Origin: an uncultured Shimia sp.
GTDB lineage: Bacteria > Pseudomonadota > Alphaproteobacteria > Rhodobacterales > Rhodobacteraceae
Length of the DNA stretch: 64,000 nucleotides
Assembly: GCF_947498095.1 (NCBI RefSeq)
Contig: NZ_CANMJE010000002.1
Coordinates: forward strand, 554,814-618,813
Direction of reading: 5' to 3'
A program made the position numbers and the translations under genes. The notes below the pieces were generated by a model. The model ran no database searches and was not told where the DNA came from. It worked only from the letters and a program-made list of their open reading frames with translations. Shown piece by piece: positions 1 through 10,771 of the stretch. Positions within the stretch are counted from its first letter, which is position 1, and the number at the start of each line of letters is the position of its first letter.

Positions 1-386
1 ATCTCTTCCAGTACATCCGCTTGCAGGCTTGGTGAAATCGGGATGCGCACCTGTGCGCTGGCGATGCCATCGCCGCCCTGATACTCGGTCATGCAGTTTT
101 GGGCGTAGCAGCCTTCGGCAGGCAGTTCGGTAACACGGCCGTCAGAATGCGCCACCGAAACGCCCATGAAATGGATCATCGGATCGTCTGACACGCGGTA
201 AAAGCCATAGTAAAAACCGCCTGTGTCATAGTCTCGGCCCAAGAAAACCCGTGCCACTAGGTCGCCGTTCTGCACGAGGTCCCAACCCGCCTCACCATCT
301 GAATACGACCAGCGGTCTGAGGCGGTTTCGGCCCATAAGTTTGAAGACAATGCAAATAGAACAAATACAAGAGACAAAAATTTCAT
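1..386 (-). CDS. Secreted hypothetical protein, 3' end cut by window edge
   Basis: An open frame runs on the minus strand from an ATG at 384-386 to the window edge without a stop, so the C-terminus is missing. The first 128 codons start with a clear Sec signal peptide (MKFLSLVFVLFALSSNLWA, cut before ETASD). The mature part is rich in Tyr, Gly and Asp and has two cysteines in a GCYAQNC segment that could form a disulfide. I do not recognise the family; an exported or periplasmic location is the only supported statement. It lies downstream of, and on the same strand as, the penicillin-acylase gene. Confidence 0.7.
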   Translation of the reverse strand, partial: MKFLSLVFVLFALSSNLWAETASDRWSYSDGEAGWDLVQNGDLVARVFLGRDYDTGGFYYGFYRVSDDPMIHFMGVSVAHSDGRVTELPAEGCYAQNCMTEYQGGDGIASAQVRIPISPSLQADVLEE

Positions 387-472
387 AAGTTTAACCCCAA
401 TCAAATCCCGTTCCCAGCATGGCGACTTAAGGCTTGGCTGACAATGGGGTCACATTTAGAGGGCTGGGATGG

Positions 473-2947
473 CTACTCTGATGCTGAATTCGGAACCAGT
501 GTTGTTACGCCGACCGAGGCTGCGCGGGCAAGGTCTGGTTCTAGTGACATGGGTACATATTCGCCGCGTCGCCAAAGCTGGGACATGTCGTCGTAATACC
601 GTGAAAGAAAATGCCCTGATTGGCCGGTTGAAATCACAAAGACCGAGCTGTCAGGGTCAGCAAAATCATAGACACCGCGATACCCCGCGGCGTGCACGTT
701 GCGGAATGGGTTCGGGTCTTGGCCGCTGGTGCGTCCGCGCTGCAGAGTGTTGTCGCCGCCGCTTGTGGACTGGCGGATGTTAACGAAGTATCGAAGCAAT
801 GGCACGTCACCCAGAACCTGATGGTCATGCGTGGCCTGATGCGCATCACCCCAACGCAAGGACTCAAGCTGTGTGCCGTAAGCTTCTGAAATCCAAAGCA
901 AAGCATCGTTCAGCGCGAGACGCGCCATGTCCGTGCAAGTCTCGACGGGCGCGCTTTGGATGACGTTGCACCAAGCGGATGCTCCATCCACATCGCGGAA
1001 CACGCGCTCGATGAACAAGGGTTCAACATGGGTGTACTCATCGGCAAGCGGGCCGAGGTCATCCCGGATCAACCGTTCTTGCAGCGCCCGCATCCATGCG
1101 GCATAGATCAGAGGTTCCGGCAGATGCTCATTCATCTCTCCGTTCCATTCTGACAACAACTCCAGAGCGCGCTGTCGCAGGCGTTCCGGAGACCCTTCAG
1201 GCGCCGCTTCGCCGGTAAACCAAAGATCAGCCCCCACCAGCGGCAAGAGCGCACGCGCGGTAAAGCTGACGGTATCCAACTGCGCCTCGACAAAGCTGTC
1301 ACGGGTGTGAACCTGACGCCCTTGCATCAGGCGCTGCCAACGTTGCACCCGTTGCGTGTCGCCCCAGACGTATGACACGTGCAGCGGAAAGGGGCGTTCG
1401 ACTGTCTTGTTGTTGGTGTTGCCTACGATGCCGCCAACCGGCGTCAGAAACACAGGGTTAGACGCATAGGGCAGGCGGCCCTGCCATTGGTTTTGCGGCA
1501 TCCAACCCAACGTGGGCATACGTCCCTGGCTTTGGTGGCTTCGGTCACGGCGCGGCACTGCCCCAATAACTTTAAGGGCGATCGTATCTTGGTCGGCCAA
1601 AGTCAGGTTTTGTGCGGGTGAGATGTAGTTTTCGGCAGCGTCAATCGCTTCGGTCACGGAAGAGGCATAAAGCAGGTTGACCGCCGCCGTCATCGAGGTG
1701 TCCTGCGCGCTCAGCGCGGTCCAGCCAAGTGCGGCCACATGGTTCTCAGGCGTGACTGTGCCCAGGTCATAGTGACTGCCCGGCAAGACCGGCCCGTTTT
1801 CAGTCCAGCGCAGGGTCAGCGTGACGGGATCCTGACCGTCGATATTGACGATGGACTTGCGAGTGATGAATGGCGCGAAACCTTCGGATGTGCGGTATTC
1901 TTCGGGGTTGTTGGGGTTCAGCTCTTCGATGAATACGTCTTGATCGTCGACATAGGCGGATGTCAGCCCCCAACCAAGCGCGTCACTGCGACCGGTCAGC
2001 ACCACGGGCATCCCGGGAATGGTGCCGCCGATGACCCCCCCGGATTGCAGTTCCAGACGGGCGAGATACCAGATCGCCGGCGCACTGAGGCCCAAATGCG
2101 GATCATTGGCCAGAAGTGTGCCCCCTGAAGCCGAACGAGAGGCAGAGGCGGCCCAGCCATTCGATGCGCCAGCCAATGCACGGCGCGGGAAAGGGGACAG
2201 GGGGTGCGCGGGCAGGTCACGGCCCTGGGCAAAGCGGGGATTGCCTTGGACAATGGCGGCATACTCTGGCAGCGCGGCAACGCCTGTGCCCGGCGCATCG
2301 GGTAGGATGTCTGCCAATCGGTCCGCATCGGGCAGCAACAGGCTGGTGCGCGCGCGTATGACCTCTTCTTCCAGGTGGCCCGACAGTTGCAAGGCCATCA
2401 GCTTTTGAATGGCGATAGAATCCGCAGGTTGCCAGGGCGAAATCGCATTGGGAAACAGGAACATTTCCGGTGCCCCACGGCCGAGGGACTCGCGATTGAT
2501 CTCATCAATGCGTGTGTTGACCCCATTGGCATAGGCGCGCAGCACCTTGGCAGTGCGGGCATCCTGATGTTGTACCGATTGAACCGAGAGCGGATAAAAG
2601 TCGAGCCTGCGCAAAAGCGTGTCGATCTCAAGCGTGGCTGAGCCAAAGACTTCGGACAAGCGGCCCTGCGCGGTGCGTCGCAACATGATCATCTGCCACA
2701 GGCGGTCCTGTGCATGGGCATAGCCAAGTGCAAAAAACACATCGTCATCTGCGGTGCCAAAGATATGCGGTACGTTGGCACTGTCGCGCACGATTTCGAC
2801 CGGTGCGCTTACGCCAGAAGCGGCCAGAGTCTTGTCATAGTCAGGCAAGCTGCGGGACGCGAGAAAATACACCAGAAGAACGCCCAAAACGGCGACCAAC
2901 AGCATACCGCCTGCAATACGCAGCAACCATTGAATGACGAACCCCAT
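473..2947 (-). CDS. Penicillin acylase family Ntn-hydrolase
   Basis: An 824-residue protein of the penicillin/acyl-homoserine-lactone acylase family (Ntn hydrolases that cleave amide bonds after self-processing). Residues about 8-30 form an N-terminal membrane segment or uncleaved signal, so it probably acts in the periplasm. The motif GASNGWA at about 260-266 gives the expected new N-terminal serine (Ser262) of the beta chain after autoproteolysis; NDPHLGL follows at about 281. Length fits the family. The substrate (beta-lactam, N-acyl-homoserine lactone or another amide) cannot be told from sequence. It is transcribed away from the dehydrogenase at 3142. Confidence 0.9.
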   Translation of the reverse strand: MGFVIQWLLRIAGGMLLVAVLGVLLVYFLASRSLPDYDKTLAASGVSAPVEIVRDSANVPHIFGTADDDVFFALGYAHAQDRLWQMIMLRRTAQGRLSEVFGSATLEIDTLLRRLDFYPLSVQSVQHQDARTAKVLRAYANGVNTRIDEINRESLGRGAPEMFLFPNAISPWQPADSIAIQKLMALQLSGHLEEEVIRARTSLLLPDADRLADILPDAPGTGVAALPEYAAIVQGNPRFAQGRDLPAHPLSPFPRRALAGASNGWAASASRSASGGTLLANDPHLGLSAPAIWYLARLELQSGGVIGGTIPGMPVVLTGRSDALGWGLTSAYVDDQDVFIEELNPNNPEEYRTSEGFAPFITRKSIVNIDGQDPVTLTLRWTENGPVLPGSHYDLGTVTPENHVAALGWTALSAQDTSMTAAVNLLYASSVTEAIDAAENYISPAQNLTLADQDTIALKVIGAVPRRDRSHQSQGRMPTLGWMPQNQWQGRLPYASNPVFLTPVGGIVGNTNNKTVERPFPLHVSYVWGDTQRVQRWQRLMQGRQVHTRDSFVEAQLDTVSFTARALLPLVGADLWFTGEAAPEGSPERLRQRALELLSEWNGEMNEHLPEPLIYAAWMRALQERLIRDDLGPLADEYTHVEPLFIERVFRDVDGASAWCNVIQSAPVETCTDMARLALNDALLWISEAYGTQLESLRWGDAHQATHDHQVLGDVPLLRYFVNIRQSTSGGDNTLQRGRTSGQDPNPFRNVHAAGYRGVYDFADPDSSVFVISTGQSGHFLSRYYDDMSQLWRRGEYVPMSLEPDLARAASVGVTTLVPNSASE

Positions 2948-3141
2948 ACCGAATCCCTGCGTAAGACATGTCCCGATTGCGGGGGATCATCGCTTGCTCT
3001 GGCAATGCCCACAACCATCTTTCCGCCCTCCTGTACCCCCATTCCACATGATCCGCAAAGGCAAGAAACAGCTTTAGCCCTTGCCAAGGGCCGCACGGAA
3101 CGGGACAAACGCCCTAACAGTTTACTGAGAGGGAAGAACCA

Positions 3142-4014
3142 ATGGCAAAAGTGGCGTTTCTGGGCCTGGGTGTGATGGGCTATCCGATGGCAGGACACCT
3201 GCAAAAGGCCGGGCATGAGGTCACGGTTTACAACCGGACGGCTGCCAAGGCCGAGGCCTGGGTCAAAGAGCACGGCGGCGCGATGGCCACCACACCGGCA
3301 AAGGCCGCTGAGGGGTGCGATTTCGTTATGGCCTGTGTTGGCAATGATGATGACTTGCGGGGTGTTTGCGTCGGTGAAGAAGGCGCTTTTCAGGGTATGA
3401 AAGCTGGCGCAGTCTTTGTCGATCACACCACGGTGTCTGCCAAGGTCACGACGGAACTATATGCCGATGCGCAGGGACGGGGTATCGCCTTTGTCGATGG
3501 TCCGATCTCGGGCGGGCAGGCAGGTGCGGAAAACGGCGTCCTCTCTGTTATGTGTGGCGGTGATCAGGCCGCTTATGACGCCGCCGAGCCGATCATTGAT
3601 GCTTATGCCCGTATTTGCCGCCGGATTGGTGACAGCGGGGCCGGGCAACTGACAAAAATGTGCAATCAGATCGCGATTGCCGGTGTGGTGCAGGGCCTCT
3701 CTGAAGCGCTGCATTTCGCTGAAAAAGCCGGTCTGGATGGTCGGGCTGTTGTTGAGGTTATCAGCCAGGGGGCCGCGGGCAGCTGGCAGATGTCAAATCG
3801 TTACGAAACCATGCTGGACGATCACTTTGATCACGGCTTTGCTGTCGATTGGATGCGCAAGGATTTGGGGATCTGCCTTGATGCAGCTGACGAAACCCAA
3901 GCCAGCCTGCCGCTGACGGCTCTGGTGGATCAGTTTTACAAAGATGTGCAAAAACTGGGGGGAGGTCGTTGGGACACGTCCAGCTTGCTCAAGCGATTGC
4001 GCGCCTTGGATTAA
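3142..4014 (+). CDS. NAD(P)-dependent beta-hydroxyacid dehydrogenase (3-hydroxyisobutyrate dehydrogenase family)
   Basis: A 290-residue member of the 3-hydroxyisobutyrate dehydrogenase / glyoxylate-succinic semialdehyde reductase family. The N-terminal Rossmann motif GLGVMG is at residues 8-13, the substrate motif DGPISGG at 119-125, and the catalytic lysine is Lys172 in GAGQLTKMCNQ with Asn175 following. The ATG is preceded by a purine-rich GAGAGGGAAG site. The family reduces or oxidises small beta-hydroxy acids with NAD(P); whether the substrate is 3-hydroxyisobutyrate (valine breakdown), glyoxylate or tartronate semialdehyde is not decidable here. No valine-pathway genes adjoin it. Confidence 0.9.
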   Translation: MAKVAFLGLGVMGYPMAGHLQKAGHEVTVYNRTAAKAEAWVKEHGGAMATTPAKAAEGCDFVMACVGNDDDLRGVCVGEEGAFQGMKAGAVFVDHTTVSAKVTTELYADAQGRGIAFVDGPISGGQAGAENGVLSVMCGGDQAAYDAAEPIIDAYARICRRIGDSGAGQLTKMCNQIAIAGVVQGLSEALHFAEKAGLDGRAVVEVISQGAAGSWQMSNRYETMLDDHFDHGFAVDWMRKDLGICLDAADETQASLPLTALVDQFYKDVQKLGGGRWDTSSLLKRLRALD

Positions 4015-4020
4015 CAAAAA

Positions 4021-4050
4021 TGGGGGCAGATCGACATTCGATCTGTCCCC
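4021..4050 (-). terminator. Rho-independent terminator for the YSC84-like gene
   Basis: A 13-bp stem (one G-U pair) with the 3-base loop at 4035-4037 lies between two convergent genes. On the minus strand the stem is followed by ATTTTTG, so it should end transcripts coming from the lipoprotein gene at 4115-4675. On the plus strand the stem is followed by A residues, not T, so it is a poor terminator in that direction. Confidence 0.8.
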
Positions 4051-4114
4051 AAAAAACATATTTATCATGACCTTGCGGGCGTTTCTTAAAGAATTGCGCC
4101 GTGCCTTTTGGCAA

Positions 4115-4675
4115 TTAGGGAATGATCCGGCTGTATTTGGTACCTTCAACCGTCGCGCCGACATGCAACCCAGCCTGACCAAAGATCACTGCAATCACTG
4201 GCGCCAGCGTTGTGGTCGTGTCGATCGCCAAAGTTTCGCCTTCGTCAGCAACAGCGTACTTCACATCCGCTCCCGCGGCCCATCCACTTGCACGGCGGAA
4301 CTCCGCCAATGCGCCTTCGGTCATGAAAAACAGAACATGCGCGTGCTGTGAGGCGCCGATCTGCAAGCCAAAGCTGCCCATTGCGGCAGAGTAGTAGTCG
4401 ACAGTCGTGTCATTCACCCGCAGCGCACCACGTCCATAACCACCGCCGAATCCAAATCCAGCCTCGGTGATCAAAGGCATAACCAGTATGCCGGTCGATT
4501 TGTTCGCAAGGTCAATGGTGTTGGGGTAATTCGTGTAGAGGTAATTCAGCGTGTTATCGACACGCGCGTCAATTTCCGCGCCGCCTGTGCTGCCAACCCC
4601 GTTGCCACATGCTGCAGTAAGACCCGCCCCTGCAAGTGCTGCAAAGGTGAAATTTCGTCTGTTCATCATATCCAT
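4115..4675 (-). CDS. YSC84/SYLF-domain lipoprotein
   Basis: A 186-residue exported lipoprotein. The N-terminus has NRRNF followed by a hydrophobic stretch and a lipobox ending in Cys23 (GLTAAC), so the mature protein is probably lipid-anchored; the twin arginines suggest Tat export is possible. The rest matches the YSC84/SYLF lipid-binding fold, with the typical ANKSTGILVMP and GFGFGGGYGRG segments at about 58-82. SYLF proteins bind phosphoinositides in eukaryotes; the bacterial role is unknown. It stands alone with its own terminator downstream. Confidence 0.85.
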   Translation of the reverse strand: MDMMNRRNFTFAALAGAGLTAACGNGVGSTGGAEIDARVDNTLNYLYTNYPNTIDLANKSTGILVMPLITEAGFGFGGGYGRGALRVNDTTVDYYSAAMGSFGLQIGASQHAHVLFFMTEGALAEFRRASGWAAGADVKYAVADEGETLAIDTTTTLAPVIAVIFGQAGLHVGATVEGTKYSRIIP

Positions 4676-4804
4676 GATCGGTGCCCGTGTTTGTTGTTAT
4701 CTGCTCTGATACCGCCGGTTTTCCGGTCGTTCTGTGCGAACTATAGGGCCAGTGCCGTGTGTTGTCACTAGCCCCTTTGTTTTGTTGGCAATTTAGCGCG
4801 CAGG

Positions 4805-5818
<1,014 letters not shown>

Positions 5819-5920
5819 TTACATGCCCCCCTCAGGTGCCACGGATTTAACCACATCTCAAGGCTAGGAATTGCCGCAGAGCCGCGCTATGTGGGATGAA
5901 ACACCAAAAAGGGCCCGGGC

Positions 5921-6445
5921 GTGGACTGGCATCAAACTGTCTTTGAACTCATCGATATGCGCAGCTTTTCGAATCTTTGGTTCTGGATTGCGCTGGCGGT
6001 GATGTGGTCGTCGGCCAGTCACTGGGTGCTTGGCGTGCCTTTTGACATGGTGCTTCGCGCGCGCCGCAATGGCGGCCAGAGCGAAATTGATTTGGAAGAC
6101 ATGGTCCGGATCAACACCAATCGCCTGCTCTATGTGGGGCGGGTTTCTGGGTTATGGCTGGTGGGGTTTGCCTGCTTCGTGCACACAGGCCTTGTGATGA
6201 TTGGATTCATTTACGGAAATGAATTCGCTCAGGCCGTTTTCTTGCTGCTGTTTCCCTTGTCTTTGGTCGGCTTGATCAGCCTGTCTACTGCAGCACGAAT
6301 TCAGGATGAACAGGCCAGCGGACTCTTGTTGTACAAGCGGCTGACCCGCCACAGAGTCTACACGCAAGTCATTGGAGTTGTGTCCATTTTCGTGACCTCC
6401 CTCTGGGGTATGTACCAGAATTTCAATACCTCGCCGCTGGGCTAG
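5921..6445 (+). CDS. Four-helix membrane protein upstream of mfd
   Basis: A 174-residue integral membrane protein with a GTG start. Hydrophobic segments lie at about 18-38, 73-95, 100-122 and 146-164, with the charged segment RARRNGGQSEIDLEDMVRIN between the first two. Homologues in Rhodobacterales often carry the automatic name 'component of SufBCD complex', but nothing here supports a link to iron-sulfur assembly and no suf genes are near. Its stop is six bases before mfd, so the two are probably co-transcribed. Function unknown. Confidence 0.75.
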   Translation: MDWHQTVFELIDMRSFSNLWFWIALAVMWSSASHWVLGVPFDMVLRARRNGGQSEIDLEDMVRINTNRLLYVGRVSGLWLVGFACFVHTGLVMIGFIYGNEFAQAVFLLLFPLSLVGLISLSTAARIQDEQASGLLLYKRLTRHRVYTQVIGVVSIFVTSLWGMYQNFNTSPLG

Positions 6446-6451
6446 AGTGGC

Positions 6452-9400
6452 ATGACACAGACGACTCACATCTCCGTCGGCGGTTCGCCCGAGGGCCATG
6501 ATGCGCGACTGATTTTGGATGAGGTCGCACGCACCTCAGGCCCTGTGGTGCATATTGCGCGCGATGACAAACGGTTGGCTGCTTTGCGTGCAGCACTGGC
6601 GTTTTTCCGACCCGATATGCCTGTGATCAGTTTTCCCGGTTGGGACTGTCTGCCTTATGACCGGGTGTCACCTAATGCGGACATCTCGGCCACGCGCATG
6701 GCAACTCTGGCAGGGCTAGTGCATGGCATGCCACAGCAATTTGTGTTGCTCACCACGCTGAATGCCGCCACCCAGCGCGTACCAGCGCGCGATGTGCTGC
6801 GTGAAGCAGCCTTCAAAGCGCGGGTTGGCTACCAAATCGATGAGGCCGGGTTGCGTGCCTTTTTGGTGCGCATGGGCTTTACCCAGGCGCCAACGGTGAT
6901 GGAACCCGGAGATTACGCGATCCGTGGCGGCATCATCGACATTTTCCCGCCCGGCGATTCTGGTCCCGTTCGCCTTGATCTGTTTGGGGATGTGCTGGAT
7001 GGGGCGCGGCGGTTTGATCCAATCACCCAGCGCACCACGGAAAAGTTGGACGAGATAGAACTGGCGCCGGTATCCGAGATTATCTTGGACGAGGCCGCTA
7101 TCACCCGGTTCCGCCAAAACTATCGTATTGAATTTGGCGCGGCGGGCACCGACGATCCGCTTTACGAGGCGGTCAGCGCGGGGCGCAAGCATCAAGGTGT
7201 TGAGCATTGGTTGCCATTCTTCCATGCCGAGATGGAAACCCTGTTTGATTACTTGCCGAATGCCGTTATTTCCGTTGATGATCAGACAGATGCCGCGCGT
7301 CTTTCACGCTGGGATTCGGTGGTAGATCAATATGAAACACGCAAACATGCACTGACCCAGAAGAGCCGGATCGACACGGTGTACAAACCCGTGCCACCTG
7401 AGTTGCTGTATCTTGATGATGTCGCTTGGGCGACCGCTGTTGATGGTCACCGGGTATTGCGGTTCCATCCCTTGCCACAGGCCAGCGGACCGGGCGTGAT
7501 TGATGCAGGCGGACGTATTGGCCGCAACTTCGCACCCGAACGCCAACAAGAACAGGTCAGCCTGTTCGGCGCCTTGGCCGATCATATCCGTGCCCGTCTG
7601 CAAGAGGGTCCGGTCCTGATTGCCAGCTATTCCGAAGGTGCGCGGGAACGACTGTCAGGGTTGATCGAAGACGAGGGACTGGCAGAAGCAATTCCGATCA
7701 CTGATGCAACCCGTATTGGAAAACGTGGGCTCTACTTGGCGGTTTGGGCGCTGGAACACGGCTTTGTCACGCCAGAAATGACGGTGATCTCTGAGCAGGA
7801 TGTGCTGGGCGATCGATTGATCCGTGCTCCGCGTAAAAAGCGGCGTGCCGAAAACTTTCTGACGGAAACCCAATCGCTTAGCCCCGGGGATCTTGTGGTG
7901 CATGTCGATCACGGCATAGGTCGCTATCATGGGCTGGAAGTCATCACGGCAGCAGGTGCGGCGCATGAATGCCTCAGCCTGGAATATGCTGAGAGGTCAA
8001 AGCTTTACCTGCCAGTTGAAAACATCGAACTGCTGTCGAAGTACGGTCACGATGAGGGGCTTCTGGATCGCCTTGGCGGTGGAGCATGGCAGGCGAAGAA
8101 GGCCCGTCTGAAAGAACGTATCCGCGCGATGGCAGACCGCTTGATCCGTGTTGCCGCCGAACGCGCCCTGCGCAAAGCGCCTGTGATGGAGGCGCAGCAC
8201 CACGCTTGGGAAGAATTCAGTGCCCGGTTCCCGTATCAGGAAACCGATGACCAACTGCGTGCGATCGAGGACGTGATTGGGGATTTGACCAATGGCACAC
8301 CGATGGATCGTCTGGTTTGCGGTGACGTAGGTTTTGGCAAGACCGAGGTCGCGATGCGGGCAGCCTTTGTTGCGGCAATGTCTGGTGCACAGGTTGCCGT
8401 GATCGCCCCGACGACATTGCTGGCGCGTCAACACTACAAGAGTTTCGCCGAACGATTTCGCGGTTTTCCAATTGAAGTCAGAAGTTTGTCGCGCTTTGTG
8501 AGTGCAAAAGAAGCCGAGAAAACACGCGAAGGAATGGCCCGAGGCACGGTTGATATCGTGATCGGAACCCATGCGCTTTTGGCCAAAAGTATCCGGTTCA
8601 AGAACCTCAGCCTTTTGGTTATCGATGAAGAGCAACATTTTGGTGTCTCCCATAAAGAACGGCTGAAACAGATGCGCTCGGACGTGCATGTGCTGACGCT
8701 GACCGCGACGCCAATCCCACGCACGCTGCAATTGTCGCTGTCTGGGGTTCGCGATTTGTCGATCATCGGCACGCCGCCAGTCGACCGACTGGCGATCCGC
8801 ACCTACGTCAGTGAATTCGATGCGGTCACCATCCGCGAGGCGCTCTTGCGCGAGCATTATCGCGGCGGTCAGAGCTTTTATGTCGTGCCGCGCATCAGTG
8901 ATTTACGCGAGATCGAGGAATTTCTTGCCGATCAGGTGCCCGAAGTCTCTGTGGTCATCGCCCACGGGCAAATGGCGGCAGGTGAGTTGGATGACCGGAT
9001 GAACGCCTTTTATGACGGCAAATATGACGTGCTGTTGGCGACGACCATTGTTGAATCCGGCTTGGACATCCCAACTGCAAACACCATGGTGGTTCACCGC
9101 GCCGACATGTTTGGCCTGTCGCAGCTTTATCAAATCAGGGGACGGGTAGGGCGCTCAAAGACCCGCGCCTATGCATATCTCACCACCAAACCACGCGCGC
9201 GCTTGACCCCCGCTGCGGAAAAACGCCTGCGCGTACTGGGCAGTCTCGACACCCTGGGTGCCGGCTTTACGCTGGCCTCTCAAGATCTTGATATTCGTGG
9301 CGCAGGCAACCTCTTGGGTGAAGAACAGTCCGGCCAGATGCGCGATGTGGGCTATGAGCTTTACCAGTCCATGCTGGAAGAGGCGATTGCCAAAATCCGC

Positions 9401-9913
9401 GCAGGCGAAATGGAAGGTCTGAGTGACGCCGATGAGCAATGGGCACCGCAAATCAATCTGGGTGTCCCCGTTTTGATCCCCGAAGCCTATGTGCCTGATC
9501 TGGATGTCCGCCTGGGGCTGTATCGGCGTCTCAGCAGCCTGCATACCAAGGTTGAACTGGAAGGGTTTGCCGCGGAATTGATTGATCGATTTGGGAAATT
9601 GCCTAAAGAGGTCAATACCTTGCTTTTGGTTGTGCGGATCAAGGACATGTGTAAACGCGCGGGCATTTCCAAACTGGACGGCGGCCCCAAAGGCGCGACA
9701 ATCCAGTTCCACAATGACAAATTCGCCTCGCCTCAGGGGCTGGTTGAGTTCATTCAAGACCAACGCGGGCTCGCCAAGGTGCGTGACAACAAAATCGTCG
9801 TTCGTCGCGACTGGAAGAAAGAGAGCGACAAGATCAAAGGCGCCTTTGGAATTGCGCGCGATCTGGCGACCAAGCTGGTCGAAGAGCGCAAGCGAAATAA
9901 AGCCAAGAGCTGA
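6452..9913 (+). CDS. mfd: Transcription-repair coupling factor Mfd
   Basis: A full-length Mfd of 1153 residues. It releases RNA polymerase stalled at DNA lesions and recruits UvrA to start nucleotide excision repair. Seen in order: a UvrB-like N-terminal half (PGWDCLPYDRVSPN near 70), the CarD-type RNA-polymerase-interaction domain at about 475-560 (GDLVVHVDHGIGRYHG), the DEAD-type helicase with Walker A GDVGFGKTE at about 624-632 and Walker B DEEQ near 723, the second helicase lobe, and the C-terminal TRCF domain ending in a basic tail (EERKRNKAKS). No truncation. Confidence 0.97.
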   Translation: MTQTTHISVGGSPEGHDARLILDEVARTSGPVVHIARDDKRLAALRAALAFFRPDMPVISFPGWDCLPYDRVSPNADISATRMATLAGLVHGMPQQFVLLTTLNAATQRVPARDVLREAAFKARVGYQIDEAGLRAFLVRMGFTQAPTVMEPGDYAIRGGIIDIFPPGDSGPVRLDLFGDVLDGARRFDPITQRTTEKLDEIELAPVSEIILDEAAITRFRQNYRIEFGAAGTDDPLYEAVSAGRKHQGVEHWLPFFHAEMETLFDYLPNAVISVDDQTDAARLSRWDSVVDQYETRKHALTQKSRIDTVYKPVPPELLYLDDVAWATAVDGHRVLRFHPLPQASGPGVIDAGGRIGRNFAPERQQEQVSLFGALADHIRARLQEGPVLIASYSEGARERLSGLIEDEGLAEAIPITDATRIGKRGLYLAVWALEHGFVTPEMTVISEQDVLGDRLIRAPRKKRRAENFLTETQSLSPGDLVVHVDHGIGRYHGLEVITAAGAAHECLSLEYAERSKLYLPVENIELLSKYGHDEGLLDRLGGGAWQAKKARLKERIRAMADRLIRVAAERALRKAPVMEAQHHAWEEFSARFPYQETDDQLRAIEDVIGDLTNGTPMDRLVCGDVGFGKTEVAMRAAFVAAMSGAQVAVIAPTTLLARQHYKSFAERFRGFPIEVRSLSRFVSAKEAEKTREGMARGTVDIVIGTHALLAKSIRFKNLSLLVIDEEQHFGVSHKERLKQMRSDVHVLTLTATPIPRTLQLSLSGVRDLSIIGTPPVDRLAIRTYVSEFDAVTIREALLREHYRGGQSFYVVPRISDLREIEEFLADQVPEVSVVIAHGQMAAGELDDRMNAFYDGKYDVLLATTIVESGLDIPTANTMVVHRADMFGLSQLYQIRGRVGRSKTRAYAYLTTKPRARLTPAAEKRLRVLGSLDTLGAGFTLASQDLDIRGAGNLLGEEQSGQMRDVGYELYQSMLEEAIAKIRAGEMEGLSDADEQWAPQINLGVPVLIPEAYVPDLDVRLGLYRRLSSLHTKVELEGFAAELIDRFGKLPKEVNTLLLVVRIKDMCKRAGISKLDGGPKGATIQFHNDKFASPQGLVEFIQDQRGLAKVRDNKIVVRRDWKKESDKIKGAFGIARDLATKLVEERKRNKAKS

Positions 9914-10005
9914 TCCATTGCCCTAAGGTCAGGATTCCCGTGCTTGCCAGACGCCCATAGGCCGCCGTAGGCTGAATGCATAGCAACAATCGGGAACGGA
10001 TGCTC

Positions 10006-10761
10006 ATGCATGTCCTCAAATACGCGCTGATCGTTGGCACCATGTCTTTTGCGGGCATGAGTGCGGCCCAGTCAGACGCTCCACCACCGGCGATGGATCC
10101 CCAGGCAGTCGAAATCCTCACCTCAGCAGCGAAGTACCTGTCTGAGCAGAACACATTGTCGGTCAAATGGTTCGTGTCAAATGACACGGTTCTGGAGGGG
10201 CGTGAGAAACTAACGCAAATCCGCAGCGGTTATAGCCTGCTGGACCGTGAAGGTGGATATTATGGCTATCTCGAACGCGGCCTTGCAGCGCGGGAGTTCT
10301 ATTTTGATGGCGCAAGTCTGAGTGTGAATGACGTCGAAAATGACGCCTACGCACAGATCGCCTTTGCCGGTGACTTTGAAGGGTTGGTTGATCGGGCGAA
10401 AGAGGAATACAATCTTGATCTGCCGATCTGGTCGGTGTTGTCGATGCAGTATGGCGAAGGATATCTGGACGCCGCCGAAAAGGCAGCCTATGTCGGGCTG
10501 ACTCGCATCGGTGGCGAGGTGGCGCACCACATTGCTCTCAGCAATTATGATGAAGACTGGCAGGTCTGGATTGCCGATGACCCCGAAAGCCCACGTTTGA
10601 TAATGTTGGTTGGAACGGATCCTTATACCCAAGGATGGCCGCAATACCGTGCCTATTTCACTGACTGGAATTTTTCACCAGAGATCGCCGAAGGCGCATT
10701 TACCTATGTGCCCGGTGAAGACAGTGAACAAATGATCTGGCCCCGGGTTCCGGGCAATTGA
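10006..10761 (+). CDS. DUF2092 family periplasmic protein
   Basis: About 251 residues with an N-terminal signal peptide (MHVLKYALIVGTMSFAGMSAAQ). The rest matches DUF2092, a family predicted to resemble the LolA/LolB lipoprotein-carrier fold; lipid or lipoprotein binding is therefore a guess. Three ATGs (9976, 10000, 10006) are possible; I prefer 10006 because it starts the signal peptide directly and has GGAACGG upstream. It is 10 bases upstream of the proline-rich peptidoglycan-binding gene and probably forms an operon with it, which places both in the cell envelope. Confidence 0.75.
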   Translation: MHVLKYALIVGTMSFAGMSAAQSDAPPPAMDPQAVEILTSAAKYLSEQNTLSVKWFVSNDTVLEGREKLTQIRSGYSLLDREGGYYGYLERGLAAREFYFDGASLSVNDVENDAYAQIAFAGDFEGLVDRAKEEYNLDLPIWSVLSMQYGEGYLDAAEKAAYVGLTRIGGEVAHHIALSNYDEDWQVWIADDPESPRLIMLVGTDPYTQGWPQYRAYFTDWNFSPEIAEGAFTYVPGEDSEQMIWPRVPGN

Positions 10762-10771
10762 GGAGCATGCA

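Noticed and set aside
7997..8857. 286-codon minus-strand open frame
   Set aside because: Antisense to the mfd helicase domain; no recognisable motif.
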